From positions 2,976,001 through 3,040,000 of the forward strand of contig NC_031672.1 in assembly GCF_001640025.1 (NCBI RefSeq): a DNA stretch of 64,000 nt, given 5' to 3'. This document shows positions 19,422-30,344 of this stretch, piece by piece (position 1 is the stretch's first letter; every line of letters begins with the position of its first letter). Source of the DNA: Sugiyamaella lignohabitans. Lineage: Eukaryota; Ascomycota; Dipodascomycetes; Dipodascales; Trichomonascaceae. Below the pieces are notes generated by a model. It made no database searches, was not told the origin of the DNA, and was given only the letters and a program-made list of their open reading frames with translations. Position numbers and translations under genes: made by a program.

Positions 19422-22215
19422 ATATGCTTGTCTGCTTAAAATAGTTACCTCTGATATCGACTCATAGAACCAGACACTAGATAATATTAAGTAAGTAACG
19501 AGCTGACGGCAATGAGTCCAATAGAAATAACCACTGATTTGATTTGTTCAAGCGACAAGTTTAGCCTGCAGTCTAACGAGCTAATCAACAGAACTTACCA
19601 AAACAATACGCAATACGAATCCGCAGTACGAATACGCAAAACGCTATCTTTGGCGAGTTTGACTAGAGATTCAGCTCCTAGCGCTCCCTATTCTTTCTTC
19701 TTCGTTTTTTTTTTTTTTGGTAATAGATAGCCAACCTTAAAAACACAAGGGGGGTCCGATGGTTCTAATTCGACAAATACGGCTGTCAAAACAAAGATTG
19801 GAATGACCGGTTCAACCGGACTGGGTTAATCTGGCAAACACTATCTATAGCTGAAGATTCTAATAGGTTTGATTCCAGTTCTGGCTCGAATGGTATCCCG
19901 ATATATCCCGGACAACTGGCTACAAAGCAAAGCAATAAGATCTCACAAACGTCTGTGCCTGTGCTTTCGTTTCCCTAGCAAATATGTATAACAGTATGGC
20001 AAAGATGGCGAATAGTGTGTTGTGAGGCCAATCGACAATCGACTTAAGTTAATATAAAATACCCAAGGAATTCAAACCAAAAAGCCGCAATAGCACCTGA
20101 ATACCGGTTAATAATCAAGCAACTGAGGGATTAATAAACAACGTCTAATAACCAATAACCAAGTTAAAAACAATCGAAATAAAACCCCTGGGCCAAAAAC
20201 AACAAACAATATCTATAGCCGATACTACTTAACAGTCCAGGCAATCAGGATTAATAATTGCAATAGATCTTTCCCTTCAGTACATACCAAGTATGATAAC
20301 CAAGCAACTTGTATAAGCTTAACAAAATAGTCAATCAAACAATCACCATTACCTTGAGAATCGAGAATAAACTAGTTGCCAAAACAAGATATATATATAA
20401 ACAAATATACCTATATATATGTTGAATATGACACAGTTTCGTTGTTACTCGTTTAAGATGAAGCAGTGAGGCAGCTTTTTATTCTTTTGTATACTATGCA
20501 GGTCGGCAGACTGATAGTCGATCTAGGTCCGGCAAGAGCAGTGGAGAGAAACTGCGGTTATATGTAAAGTGGGCGGTATATATTTTTTTCTTTTTACGAT
20601 TTTTGCGACTTACAAGATTATCCCGACGATTTACGAAGGTACAGAGCAAACCGGACGCACGATATTTATTACTACTAAGTACCCCAAACAGCCAGAAGCA
20701 GCGTTAGGGCGCTGAAAAGAGCGTGGTGCGGTGGGGGCAAAAAGAAAATTGGGGGCACAATCCTCGCATATATGCTGGATATCCCGCAAGGCTCATGAGC
20801 CTCACATACGGATTACCAGCAAAATTGACGCCAGAACTCACGCAAGGCTCAAGCAAGACTTCGGATTTGAGGTAACAGGCAACAGGGGGAGTCTACTGGC
20901 GGACGTATAATACACCGCACCGAGCTCCAGCAGCAATAGCTCGAATAGCTCCAACAAGAAAAACAACGCTTTTCGCATTTTTAACAGGGGTTTGAATGAA
21001 TTTGAATAAACTTTCCAACTAACGAAGTAACGATATTTCAATGTTGAGGTGAGGTATATCGGATGATGATTATATCTATAGTAGCATAGTAGTAGCGCGT
21101 GATTTGGGGACCAGATAGTAAATGGAAATTGGGGGTTGTTTCACTGATAATAGATGAATTTGGCTAGCGGTGTGGGCAAAAGCGGGGTGGATGGGCTATC
21201 CATGTGGGCTGTTTTTCTAGGGCTGAGGGGCATTCATTGCTGATTGTGGATAGGTCCGACGTGATTATATCCCCAGTAGCCTGTTCTGGCTATCAAAGTG
21301 GGGGAGTTCGGATGCCAAGTTTGTCCCATGTCAGATGGCAGTATCTCCGTGCATAAAGGAGAAGATAGCACAGAATCAACAAGCGAAAAGAGCCATCTGA
21401 CAATAGAATGACAAGTACAAGAGAACTTAACAGATCGGATAAAGAAATAAAATAGAAATAAAAAAGTTAAAACACTTAAAACACTTAAAAACTAAATAAA
21501 ATGAAATAAAACAAAAATAAAAATTAAATAACAATAAACGACAAGCCAATACCACGAAACTTATAAAATACTAAAATCGAACAAGTACCGAAACCAAACA
21601 TCAACCAATCACCCGTTCAAGATAGCATCAAAAAAATTAATTAGTGAAAACACGCAAAAACAAACGAACGCATCCTTATCCCTACCTCGACCAGTTCAAT
21701 TCACTATCTACTTCAGACGTGGTAAGTGATGAAGAACAGATTTTCTGAGAGATGCGATACTAGCTCGATGGAGCAGAAAGCCCTCACTTGCCTTCTGGGC
21801 GCCTAGCTCGGCGATACCCGCTGCCATCTCAGCTGACACTATTGCGTCCATGGCTATGACCAGTCGATATCTTTGCCCAAGATCTTGATACTTTTTGAAA
21901 CCCAATTCAGTTTTGACTTCACAACGGTCTTGGATGTCTCACATCCAGGTCCACAGTACCATACAGCAGACACACCCCCTGAAAACGACCTAAACCTGGA
22001 GCTAAGGTTACTGGGGGCACCGGGCGCATTCTGTAATTAAAATGTGCATACATGCATGCTAAGCCCCGTTAACCGTCAACGGCTTTCGTATTCCAGACAT
22101 ACATGTCGCCTTCTGTCCCTCCAGTTCCCGCATTCACGCACATATCACCACCTTCCAGAAGGGCAGTGCCTCGTATAGCATCTCGTATGTACCCCTCACT
22201 CAACCTCCTCGAACG
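19422..22215. other. Gene-poor AT-rich region
   Basis: About 2.8 kb without a convincing gene, upstream of the RING gene. It includes strongly A/T-rich blocks (about 20040-20460 and 21440-21700), a T-run near 19700 and a repeated GCAAGGCTCA word at about 20787 and 20841. A 65-codon minus ORF at 21708-21905 has no recognisable family. It may hold long regulatory DNA, an origin or an unannotated non-coding RNA; the sequence alone does not decide. Confidence 0.45.
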
Positions 22216-22338
22216 AGCGCTCGCGCAGCGAGCACAACCAGGTCCGGGCGGAGCCCGGCCGCCGGAGGCACGTCCGGGTCGTGGGTGTGCCTCCGGCGGC
22301 TGGGGCTCTGCCCCAGACCCCGTAGCTCGCTTCGCTCA
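22216..22338. repeat. Two GC-hairpin half-elements in head-to-head arrangement
   Basis: A minus half at 22216-22270 with the alternate core CCGGGC/GCCCGG and tail hairpin CTCGCTGCGCGAG, then a plus half at 22288-22338 with a standard core and a truncated tail (GCTCGCTTCGCTC). The heads face each other, opposite to all other pairs. It lies 50 bp outside the large inverted repeat. Confidence 0.85.
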
Positions 22339-22390
22339 GGCTTGGGGGTGGGTGACCGTGGACGTGGCAGGGGGAAGAAAAAAAAAAGTT

Positions 22391-23040
22391 CAGCACCTTC
22401 TGTTCACGCCTGGTCTCCCACGGCATTACTGATCAAGGCTCTCAGAGGCTTAAATATGATTGATCGGACGGGAAATCTTGTTTTACTCTGGATGTGGCCG
22501 AACTTGTGTGCTTTTTTTCTGGCGTTCGATACATGTTATACAACTTAGGTAAATTCAGGGGGTGTTATGCAGCTGTAGATTTGTGGTTTAAACTCAGTGA
22601 CAAAATCGGCCCACTCAATTGACAGCTGAACGGTGAAGAGCTTTAATTTTATTATTCAGTATCGAGTATCGAGGTTTAGTGAAATACATTGTTGTGTTTT
22701 TTTACGGGTGTAATATTTCCCTCGTAAAGTGAACAGGTTGGTGCGTTAGGGATTTTGATGATGGACTGGTGCTGTTAGACAAATCATTGAATTGACGGAT
22801 AAAAGTGGCCAGTTTACTGTATAGCAGGAGTCTAAATGAGGTCTCAGTGGACCTTCTTTATATAAATGAGGTATACTGTAAGATATACTGTGTGGTTGAT
22901 TAGGACGTTAGTTAACTCTGCTGCCAGTTACGGCCATATCCAGAGTAAAACAAGATTTCCCGTCCGATCAATCATATTTAAGCCTCTGAGAGCCTTGATC
23001 AGTAATGCCGTGGGAGACCAGGCGTGAACAGAAGGTGCTG
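22391..23040. repeat. Long near-perfect inverted repeat (110-bp arms, 430-bp spacer)
   Basis: Arm 1 (22391-22500) and arm 2 (22931-23040) are reverse complements with one mismatch in 110 positions. Each arm is preceded on its outer side by an A/T homopolymer run (about A11 at 22379-22387 and T9 at 23050-23058). The 430-bp interior has no ORF of note; it contains two copies of a TAAATGAGGT word near 22832 and 22863. It could be a non-autonomous foldback element or a recent local inverted duplication. A transcript across it would fold into a long hairpin. Confidence 0.9.
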
Positions 23041-23213
23041 TAACTCATCTTTTTTTTTGACTTTTACTGCCGAAGTATTGCTTCGTGGTTAGATACCTCT
23101 TGCGATGCGCAGACCGAGAGAAGCTGTTTACTGGTGCTGTACCCTAGCTGCCTGAGGCATTCTGGGCTTCGCTGAACATCAAAGAAAAATTATTTTTATC
23201 CCGTTATTACTAC

Positions 23214-24317
23214 TTAAATATTAACTACCACAAGCCACAGTAGTGGGGTGCTGGTGTATCCATGGCAGGAGGGACTGCAGTTATCCCCTCGAGACCTCGT
23301 CTGTAATCGCAGCATCGCCATGTCCTGCTGGATCCTATACATTTCACGTTCTTGTTCTTGGAGTGCGTTGACGACTTGAGTGTTTCTTGAGTCTCCTCTA
23401 TTAAATGCCTTGCTGATGTCTCGCTCGCTTTTTCTGTTAGCTCGGTCCAGGTTTCTCTCTAGTTTGTGCAGCTCTCTATCTTGCTTTCTGGAGAACCTCC
23501 TGTACTCTCTATCAGATCTTCTTTGCTCACATCTGGAGGGTCTGTGATCATGGCAGTATGAAGAGGTGACATGTTGTTGGGGCATAATATTTTGGAATGA
23601 AAACGTTTGTCTAGTGGGAGATGGAACGTCAAATGTCAGAGGAGAAATGAAGTTGCTGAGTTTGGAGAGTTCATTAGGACTTCCTACACTGATTCCACGA
23701 GGCAGATCCAGAACAGAATGTAACTCGGATGTAGTGCATATTTTCACCTGAAGCTGTCGTGGGAAGAATATATCATGATTAGCATGGTACAGGAACTGGT
23801 CCAAATTTTCACTGAATCCATCTAGGATTCCTGCTCTTGTGGCCATATTAGTGGCTCTATTTACTAATCCCGACACAATTGGCATATCCAGTCCCTGAAG
23901 AGGGTTGTTAAAACCCTTTCCTTTTTCAATATTCAGATTGTCAATGAATTCCATAAACTCCACTGCTGTAATGCCATATGATTGTAACAAAGGGGAGTAT
24001 GCTCTTGAGAATGGCTGACCCCTTGCTGTGGTCATTTGAGGAATGACAACTGGTTTCTGAAGAGGTTGCAGGCCCCTCTCACGGGAATGTCGTCTAGAGG
24101 AGCCACTATCCCTAGGTAGGCTGTGGACATAAGAGCTAGCCCGTTGATATTGATAATCGAGAGAAGAGGTTGGCCCCGGGAATCTGGGGCTATCCCTGCT
24201 ATTTATACTGGCATCTTCACCTTCCATTTCGGTGTACTTAGGAGGCGTATTAGAATATCCGAATTCCATGACCCCGGATTCCTGGCCCTGGACTGGATAA
24301 TAAGAGGCAGTCTGCAT
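23214..24317 (-). CDS. Fungal hypothetical protein with basic coiled-coil region
   Basis: 367 residues from the ATG at 24317. A low-complexity N-terminus with a PPKY motif (Nedd4/Rsp5 WW-binding type, PPxY) precedes a folded-looking block (about 100-210, FSRAYSPLLQSYGITAVEFM onward). This block resembles a domain seen in many filamentous-fungal proteins of unknown function that begin FxRAYSPxL. A highly charged Arg/Glu-rich helical segment follows (about 255-340, SDREYRRFSRKQDRELHKLE). The function is unknown. The extreme C-terminus is hydrophobic (PLLWLVVVNI). It is divergent from the C1-THF synthase gene across 1.2 kb. Confidence 0.6.
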   Translation of the reverse strand: MQTASYYPVQGQESGVMEFGYSNTPPKYTEMEGEDASINSRDSPRFPGPTSSLDYQYQRASSYVHSLPRDSGSSRRHSRERGLQPLQKPVVIPQMTTARGQPFSRAYSPLLQSYGITAVEFMEFIDNLNIEKGKGFNNPLQGLDMPIVSGLVNRATNMATRAGILDGFSENLDQFLYHANHDIFFPRQLQVKICTTSELHSVLDLPRGISVGSPNELSKLSNFISPLTFDVPSPTRQTFSFQNIMPQQHVTSSYCHDHRPSRCEQRRSDREYRRFSRKQDRELHKLERNLDRANRKSERDISKAFNRGDSRNTQVVNALQEQEREMYRIQQDMAMLRLQTRSRGDNCSPSCHGYTSTPLLWLVVVNI

Positions 24318-25534
24318 ATGAAATATTTTTGATGAGAAAGAAAAATGAGAACTGATAGTAAAATTAAGAATGGAATGGATGGCAATGGCGATGGCAAATT
24401 CTAACTCATGACTAGAAGTCTATCCAGACGTTTTTATAGTTAACGGGACTAGCTTCGTCGCCTAGTGCTGGCTGTACAGCCCGTTGCCGATCTTCAATCG
24501 ACAGGGACATTTTGGCGATTAGGTAAGCGCATATTGGCAACTTGACACCTAATTAAGCTTCTTCTATGCATATCCGTAAATTAAGCTCGCATGGAATGCA
24601 CTGCCCGTCTAAACCCCGGGCCTTATCGCCGCTAAGCTTCTTGTCTCTCTCTCTTGCTCAGCCAACACTACATTTTGGCAATTAACCCTTCTCGTCAACA
24701 GGCATACCAAACCACGGTGACTCACCTCCACCAGCCACAAACTTGCCTTTGGCCGAGCTCGGAGCTGGCCACACTGGCCAGTCAGGGTCAAATCCATCCG
24801 GTCAAACTTGTTTGATGCGGTGACGGACTGCCTCCGGCGGCTGGGCTCCGCCCAGAACTGGTTGTGCTCGCTTCGCGAGCTGCTGGGACCGTCTGGGTTG
24901 GGTGAAAAGGCCGGGGAGTGAGCTGTAATGCACTTTCACCCCCATAAAATCACCCCTGCAGAACCACAAACAGACCCGCACCCCGCGCCCGACTCGAGCG
25001 AAGCGAGAGGAGCCACGGGGTCTGGGGCGGAGCCCCAGCCGCCGGAGGCAGAGGTCCCCAGTCATGTGACTGGGGCCCGAGTCAAGAGAGATGCATATGG
25101 CGTGAGGTGCGGTGAGCGGATAATAGTGGTTGTTTGGAGGATGGTGGAGTGAGTGAGGGTGAATTCGTTGGGAAAGTTGCCGGTGGTGATGAGAATGATG
25201 GGGCTGGCGATGTTTATATAGGTCGGGTAGGAAAACTAAGGAGGAACAGAGTGGCCTGGGTCGGGGTCTGTAGCATGTGAATATGCAGGTGGACCTGCGA
25301 CCCCTGTTCCTGTTCGATATAGAAATGCGTGCCTAGCAGGATAAACGGTTCATACAGGCCAGGACTCCGACAGAGAGACTATCTGGGTGCATGAACTGCA
25401 ACCCGAGCAGTGGTGGACAACGGGGGTCACAAATCGGCACGAGAAATTTGTTTCTGGTCCGCTAGCTCATGACTGAATCTTATACCCGACTGAGTCAAAT
25501 CGAGTAAAATTCAGAAAACACACTAATTTGCAAG
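24318..25534. other. Divergent promoter region with composite hairpin unit
   Basis: 1.2 kb between two divergent genes. Apart from the hairpin unit at 24829-25050 I see no gene. Confidence 0.5.
24829..25050. repeat. Expanded composite GC-hairpin unit
   Basis: Plus half 24829-24880 has a shortened but still perfect stem CTGGGCTCCGCCCAG (one G and one C lost together) and tail CTCGCTTCGCGAG. The minus half is 24990-25050. The spacer starts with the conserved GCTGGGACCGT but is expanded to about 110 bp. Confidence 0.88.
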
Positions 25535-28500
25535 ATGGTCGCGGAACTAATTGACGGAACATCGATTGCTCGGTAAGTCAAAGTGCCGTTTGGCCGCTAC
25601 TGGTCCATCTAGGCAGGCATAGTACTAACAGCGGGTGAATAGTGAGATTCGCGCTAGAATCAACACCGAGATCAAACATGAGCAGTCGCTCAAGTCGAGA
25701 TTCCAGCCATCTCTTGTCATTATCCAGGTCGGCAGTCGTCCTGATTCTTCGACTTATGTTCGTATGAAACTCAAAGCTGCTGTCGAGGCTAATATCACTT
25801 GTGAATTGAAGAGTCTTCCCGAGGATATTTCCGAGGTCGAGCTTATTCAACATGTCAAGGCTTTGAACGATGATCCTGCTGTTCATGGTATTCTTGTCCA
25901 ATTGCCTTTGCCAAAGGGTATCAATGAGGCTGCTGTCACTGAATCGGTTATTCCTGAGAAGGATGTAGATGGTTTTGGTACTGTCAATATCGGAGAATTG
26001 GCCAAGAGAGGTGGAAACCCCCTTTTCGTTCCCTGTACTCCTAAAGGTATTCTGGTACTTTTGAAGGAATCTAAAGTCGAGATCGCTGGTAAGACTGTTG
26101 TTGTTCTTGGCCGTTCTGATATTGTTGGAAGTCCCGTTTCATATTTGTTAAAGAGTGAAGATGCTACTGTTACAGTTGTTCACTCCAAGACTAGAAACAT
26201 TCCTGAAATCGTCAAGACTGCCGATATTGTCATTGCTGCCATTGGCCAACCCGAGTTTGTCAAGGGAGACTGGTTGAAGCCAGGTGCTGTTGTCATTGAT
26301 GTCGGAACTAATTACATTAGTGACGAGACCAAGAAATCTGGGCAACGACTTGTTGGTGATGTCGAGTTCTCGACTGCTTCAGAGGTTGCTTCTAAGATCA
26401 CTCCTGTTCCAGGTGGAGTTGGTCCTATGACTGTTGCAATGCTTCTTGAGAATGTCTACTCTTCAGCCAAGAGATTCTACGAGTTAGAAAGCAAGCGAGG
26501 CATTAACCCCTTACCTTTGAAGGTTCTTACACCCGTTCCTTCTGATTTTGCCATTTCCCGTGCTCAAAAGCCCAAGCACATCAGTCAAGTTGCCAGTGAA
26601 ATCGGTATCTTGTCTGGCGAATTAGAACAATACGGAGCTCACAAGGCCAAGGTTCAATTGAGCATTCTTGACCGTCTTAAGCACCGTCAAAACGGTAAAT
26701 ACGTTCTTGTTACCGGTATCACCCCTACACCATTGGGTGAAGGTAAATCCACCACCACTGTGGGTCTTGTCCAGGCACTTGGTGCTCACTTGAATAAGAT
26801 GGCTTTCGCCAATGTTCGTCAGCCCTCTATGGGCCCCACTTTCGGTATCAAGGGTGGTGCTGCCGGTGGTGGTTACTCTCAAGTGATTCCCATGGACGAA
26901 TTCAACATGCATTTAACCGGTGATATCCATGCTATTGGTGCTGCCACCAACTTGTTGGCTGCTGCTATTGATACCCGTATCTTCCACGAAAACTCACAAA
27001 AGGACGGTCCTTTGTACCGCAGACTTGTGCCTGCTAAGAAGGGAGTCAGAAAGTTCTCGCCAGTCATGTTCCGCAGACTCAAGAAGCTTGGAATCGACAA
27101 GACGAACCCTGACGACCTCACCAAAGAAGAAATCGCCAAGTTTGCCAGACTCGACATTGACCCCGAAACCATCACCTGGAGACGTGTGGTCGACTGTAAC
27201 GACCGTCACCTCCGTGGAATCACCATTGGCCAAGCCCCTACCGAGAAGGGCCAAACCCGTGAGACCGGTTTCGACATCACCGTTGCCAGTGAATGTATGG
27301 CCATTCTCGCCCTTTCCAACAGTCTTGAAGACATGAGAGAGCGTCTTGGCCGCATGGTCGTTGCTTCCAGCCGAAGCGGCGAGCCCGTCACCTGTGACGA
27401 CATCGGCTGTGGAGGTGCCTTGACCGCTCTTTTGAAGGACGCTATCAAGCCCAACTTGATGCAAACTCTTGAAGGTACGTATTGGCTTTTGTGACGGTGC
27501 CTCCGGCGGCTGGGGCTCTGCCCCAGACCCCGTAGCTCCTCTCGCTGCGCTCGAGTCGTTGCGTCGACGGTCCCAGTCATCTCCTGCGAAGCAGGAGCTA
27601 CGGGGTCTGGGGCAGAGCCCCAGCCGCCGGAGGCAGTGCCACCCACCACTACGATTCTAACTGATTCCAGGTACACCTGTATTTGTCCATGCTGGACCTT
27701 TTGCCAATATTAGTATTGGCGCCAACTCTGTTTTGGCGGATAAGATTGCTCTTAAGCTCGCCGGTACTGAGGAGGACGAGGGTGAGGACAGAGCTGGATT
27801 CGTCGTTACTGAGGCCGGTTTTGATTTCACTATGGGTGGTGAACGTTTCTTCAACATCAAGTGCCGATCTTCTGGTCTGGTGCCCGATGTTGTTGTCATT
27901 GTTGCTACTGTTCGTGCTCTTAAACTCCACGGAGGTGGTCCTGATGTCACTCCTGGCGTGTCTCTTCCTGATGTGTACCTTCAGGAGGACACCGAACTCC
28001 TTCGTAAGGGCTGTGCCAACCTTGCTAAGCACATTGAGAATGCCAAGTCATACGGCCTTCCTGTTGTTGTTGCTATCAACAAGTTTGTTTCCGATACTGA
28101 TGCTGAACATGCTGTTATCCGTGAGGAGGCCATCAAGGCAGGTGCTGAGGATGCTATTGTCAGTAACCACTGGGCCGAGGGTGGTAGTGGTGCTGTCAAG
28201 CTTGCTGAAGGTGTTATCAAGGCTTCGCAATCGAGCCGTGACTTCAAGTTGCTTTACAGTGCTGAAGATAACTCGGTTGAGGACAAGCTTAACATCATTG
28301 CTCGTCAAATGTATGGAGCTGAGAAGATCGAGCTCAGCGAGTTGGCCAAGTCTAAGGTCGAGACTTACACTAGACAAGGATTTGGCAACTTGCCAATCTG
28401 TGTTGCCAAGACTCAATACTCGTTGTCCCATGACCCTGCTTTGAAGGGACGTCCTTCGGGATTCACCGTGCCCATTCGTGATGTCAGAGCTTCCGTTGGT

Positions 28501-28617
28501 GCTGGTTACCTTTATGCTTTGGCTGCCGAGATTATGACCATTCCTGGTTTGCCAACGCACAGTGGCTTTATGGACGTCGAAGTTAATGAAGACGGTGAAA
28601 TTGATGGCCTCTTCTAA
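25535..28617 (+). CDS. ADE3: C1-tetrahydrofolate synthase, cytosolic type, three exons
   Basis: Exons 25535-25572, 25643-27474 and 27671-28617 join to 938 residues (946 in S. cerevisiae Ade3). Intron 1 has donor GTAAGT, a TACTAAC branch site and a TAG acceptor; intron 2 has donor GTACGT and acceptor CCAG. It is a trifunctional enzyme: methylene-THF dehydrogenase/cyclohydrolase (about 1-300, with [17 protein letters not shown], the Rossmann stretch [13 protein letters not shown] and [15 protein letters not shown]), then 10-formyl-THF synthetase ([16 protein letters not shown] as the ATP loop). The N-terminus [16 protein letters not shown] has no presequence, so I infer the cytosolic isozyme supplying one-carbon units for purines. 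Intron 2 (196 bp) contains a complete composite hairpin unit. Confidence 0.95.
27498..27635. repeat. Composite GC-hairpin unit inside intron 2 of the C1-THF synthase gene
   Basis: Plus half 27498-27558 (CTCGAG-type tail), a spacer containing GGTCCCAG, then minus half 27581-27635 (CTCCTGC tail). It occupies 138 of the 196 intron bases, between the donor and the CCAG acceptor. Orientation is reversed relative to the copies at 16461 and 63823, which have the CTCCTGC tail first. Confidence 0.93.
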
Positions 28618-28852
28618 CTGCTATGACCACTGAAACCAAGTCAAAATAAAAGTGCTATTCAACAAGAAGCAGCTTTTTCCCCTTATTTATGACATTCAAC
28701 TGCGTATGTACAAAGATTTACAATAATAGATAATTTTTAAATGAATTTTAGGCGGGTTTTAGAGCGAGTCGTGAGCCCTTTTGCTTTGAGGCTGCTAATA
28801 GCAGTTTTCCATGTAAAAAAAAAGGTTTTCTGTCGTCTAAAAACAAAAAGTA
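28618..28852. other. 3' flank of ADE3 and tRNA-Ile downstream region
   Basis: A short intergenic stretch. It contains the minus-strand tRNA 3' trailer with a TACTTTTTG transcription stop. Confidence 0.5.
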
Positions 28853-28926
28853 TGGTCCCTGGCGGGATCGAACCGCCGATCCCCGCGTTATTAGCACGGT
28901 GCCTTAACCAACTGGGCCAAGGAACC
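28853..28926 (-). tRNA. tRNA-Ile (anticodon AAT)
   Basis: A 74-nt cloverleaf on the minus strand. The acceptor strand begins GGTTCCT and ends with AGGGACC plus discriminator A. The D-arm GCCCAGTTGGTTAAGGC holds box A, the anticodon loop is CTAATAA, and the T-loop GGTTCGATCCC is box B. No intron. Identical in sequence to the copy at 38445-38518. A T5 run follows the 3' end. Confidence 0.95.
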
Positions 28927-29414
28927 AAGATCTTGGTATGTGGATATTTTGAATTCTCCTGGGCTAAAATTTCAACAAAATAGGACGGTGTTGAGGTCCA
29001 TTTTTTTCGACTTTTGAAGGTTCTGTTGATAGCTGGTGCTTGTGAGAGATTGCACAATCCCCTATTAAGGTATACTGCTTGAATTAAGACTGTCAGGTTC
29101 AATTTTTAGACTTTTTATGCATACCTGGAATATGCAGTGAAATTTGTTCGCAATATTCGCAGCATATAAATCACAGTTTCTTTGACAAAAATAATACCAG
29201 TATGTTAAATTAAGAGCCCTATAGAATATTAAAGAAGTAAACAGCCCTAATTAGTTATTTATTTGTTAAAAATCTACGGGACATGACTCTAATTTATTCT
29301 GCTATTACCGTACGTGGCGCGGGAGCGCATGTTCCAGAACATAGAGTTCTCATGTTCACGCATGGAAGCTGCTTCGTGAACTTAACACTGACAAAATATC
29401 TTGTATAAACCGCA
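28927..29414. other. Intergenic region between tRNA-Ile and GET5
   Basis: About 490 bp of AT-rich DNA serving as tRNA 5' flank and GET5 promoter. No other feature was recognised. Confidence 0.5.
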
Positions 29415-30149
29415 ATGTCCACAACGGTAGCATCACAGGCGTCAATTGACGACAAAACGTTCACAAAGGCATTTTTGCATCTGTTGACTGTAAAGGTTTC
29501 CGAACCTCCACTTGCCGCCAACTATGTTGGAGAGCAAGTCTGGTCTGTATTGGTATGTACTCCAAGTCATTGAATCAAAGGGGTAGCATCTGGTTTAATA
29601 AATCGACTCAAAGTTGATATCTAACAAGAATTCTAGCCCTTACCAGCCATGCCACAGGCTAAAAAGAAAACCCTGCAATCAGATGATTCTAAAACCGAAT
29701 CGTCTGTTAGCGTTACTCTGAAGTCTATTCGAAACCCCAAGTTCGTCATTAGTTTTGATGATGTTCCTGCAAATGATACCGTGCTCAGTATCAAAGAAAG
29801 ATTGGTGGGTGATCCAGATGGACCACTAGCAGAAGGTGGATACGCAACCTCGAATGTGCGACTTCTCATTAAAGGCAAGGTCATTAGCGACTCCAAAACG
29901 GTAGGAGAAGTTAGTACCGCAACAGAAGGATCTGATGAGTTATCTGTTTCCTTTGTAGCAATGATTTCACAACCCGACAAAGAAGCTATTTCGAATAAGA
30001 AAGAGGTGGGATCAGAAGAAGAACCAGAACCCGTGCTGCCAACAGTCCTGTCAGAGGCAGCTTGGAACGACATCCACACCACTCTACAGAAACATCTATC
30101 ACATGATGAAGCCAGAGTAGCGCTTCAAAAGTTTAAATCTACTTTTTGA
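29415..30149 (+). CDS. GET5: Get5/Mdy2-like ubiquitin-like protein of the GET pathway, two exons
   Basis: Exons 29415-29552 and 29637-30149 join to 216 residues (212 in S. cerevisiae). The intron has donor GTATGT, a CTAAC branch site and a CTAG acceptor. The N-terminal helical region with FTKAFLHLL fits the Get4-binding domain. The middle (about 68-150) is a ubiquitin-like fold: VTLKSIRNPKFVISFDDV, then TVLSIKERL and VRLLIKGKVISDSKTV. The C-terminus WNDIHTTLQKHLSHDEARVA matches the homodimerisation domain. In the family, Get4-Get5 receives tail-anchored proteins from Sgt2 and hands them to Get3 for ER insertion. It is convergent with MRPL3, with one hairpin half-element between the stops. Confidence 0.82.
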
Positions 30150-30210
30150 GAATAATTATACAAGTTTATAGATGATAAATACCAGCATTGCCTTCAATAT
30201 GTGTGTCGGA

Positions 30211-30272
30211 TCTCCTCCGGAGGCTGGGGCTCTGCCCCAGACCCCGTTGCTCCTCTCGCTACGCTCGAGTCG
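30211..30272 (+). repeat. GC-hairpin half-element between convergent GET5 and MRPL3
   Basis: The head is slightly altered (CTCCTCCGGAGG) and the core hairpin is intact. It lies 62 bp after the GET5 stop and 73 bp after the MRPL3 stop, where it could serve both transcripts. Confidence 0.88.
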
Positions 30273-30344
30273 TTGCCGCGGTGGTGTCGACCGAAGAAAT
30301 ATATATAAAAAATAGGCATGAAATTATGTACATATTTACAGTGG

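Noticed and set aside
21708..21905. 65-codon minus ORF MGFKKYQDLGQRYRLVIAMD onward
   Set aside because: No recognisable family, no neighbouring exon and low-quality context. Kept only as a remark in the region entry.
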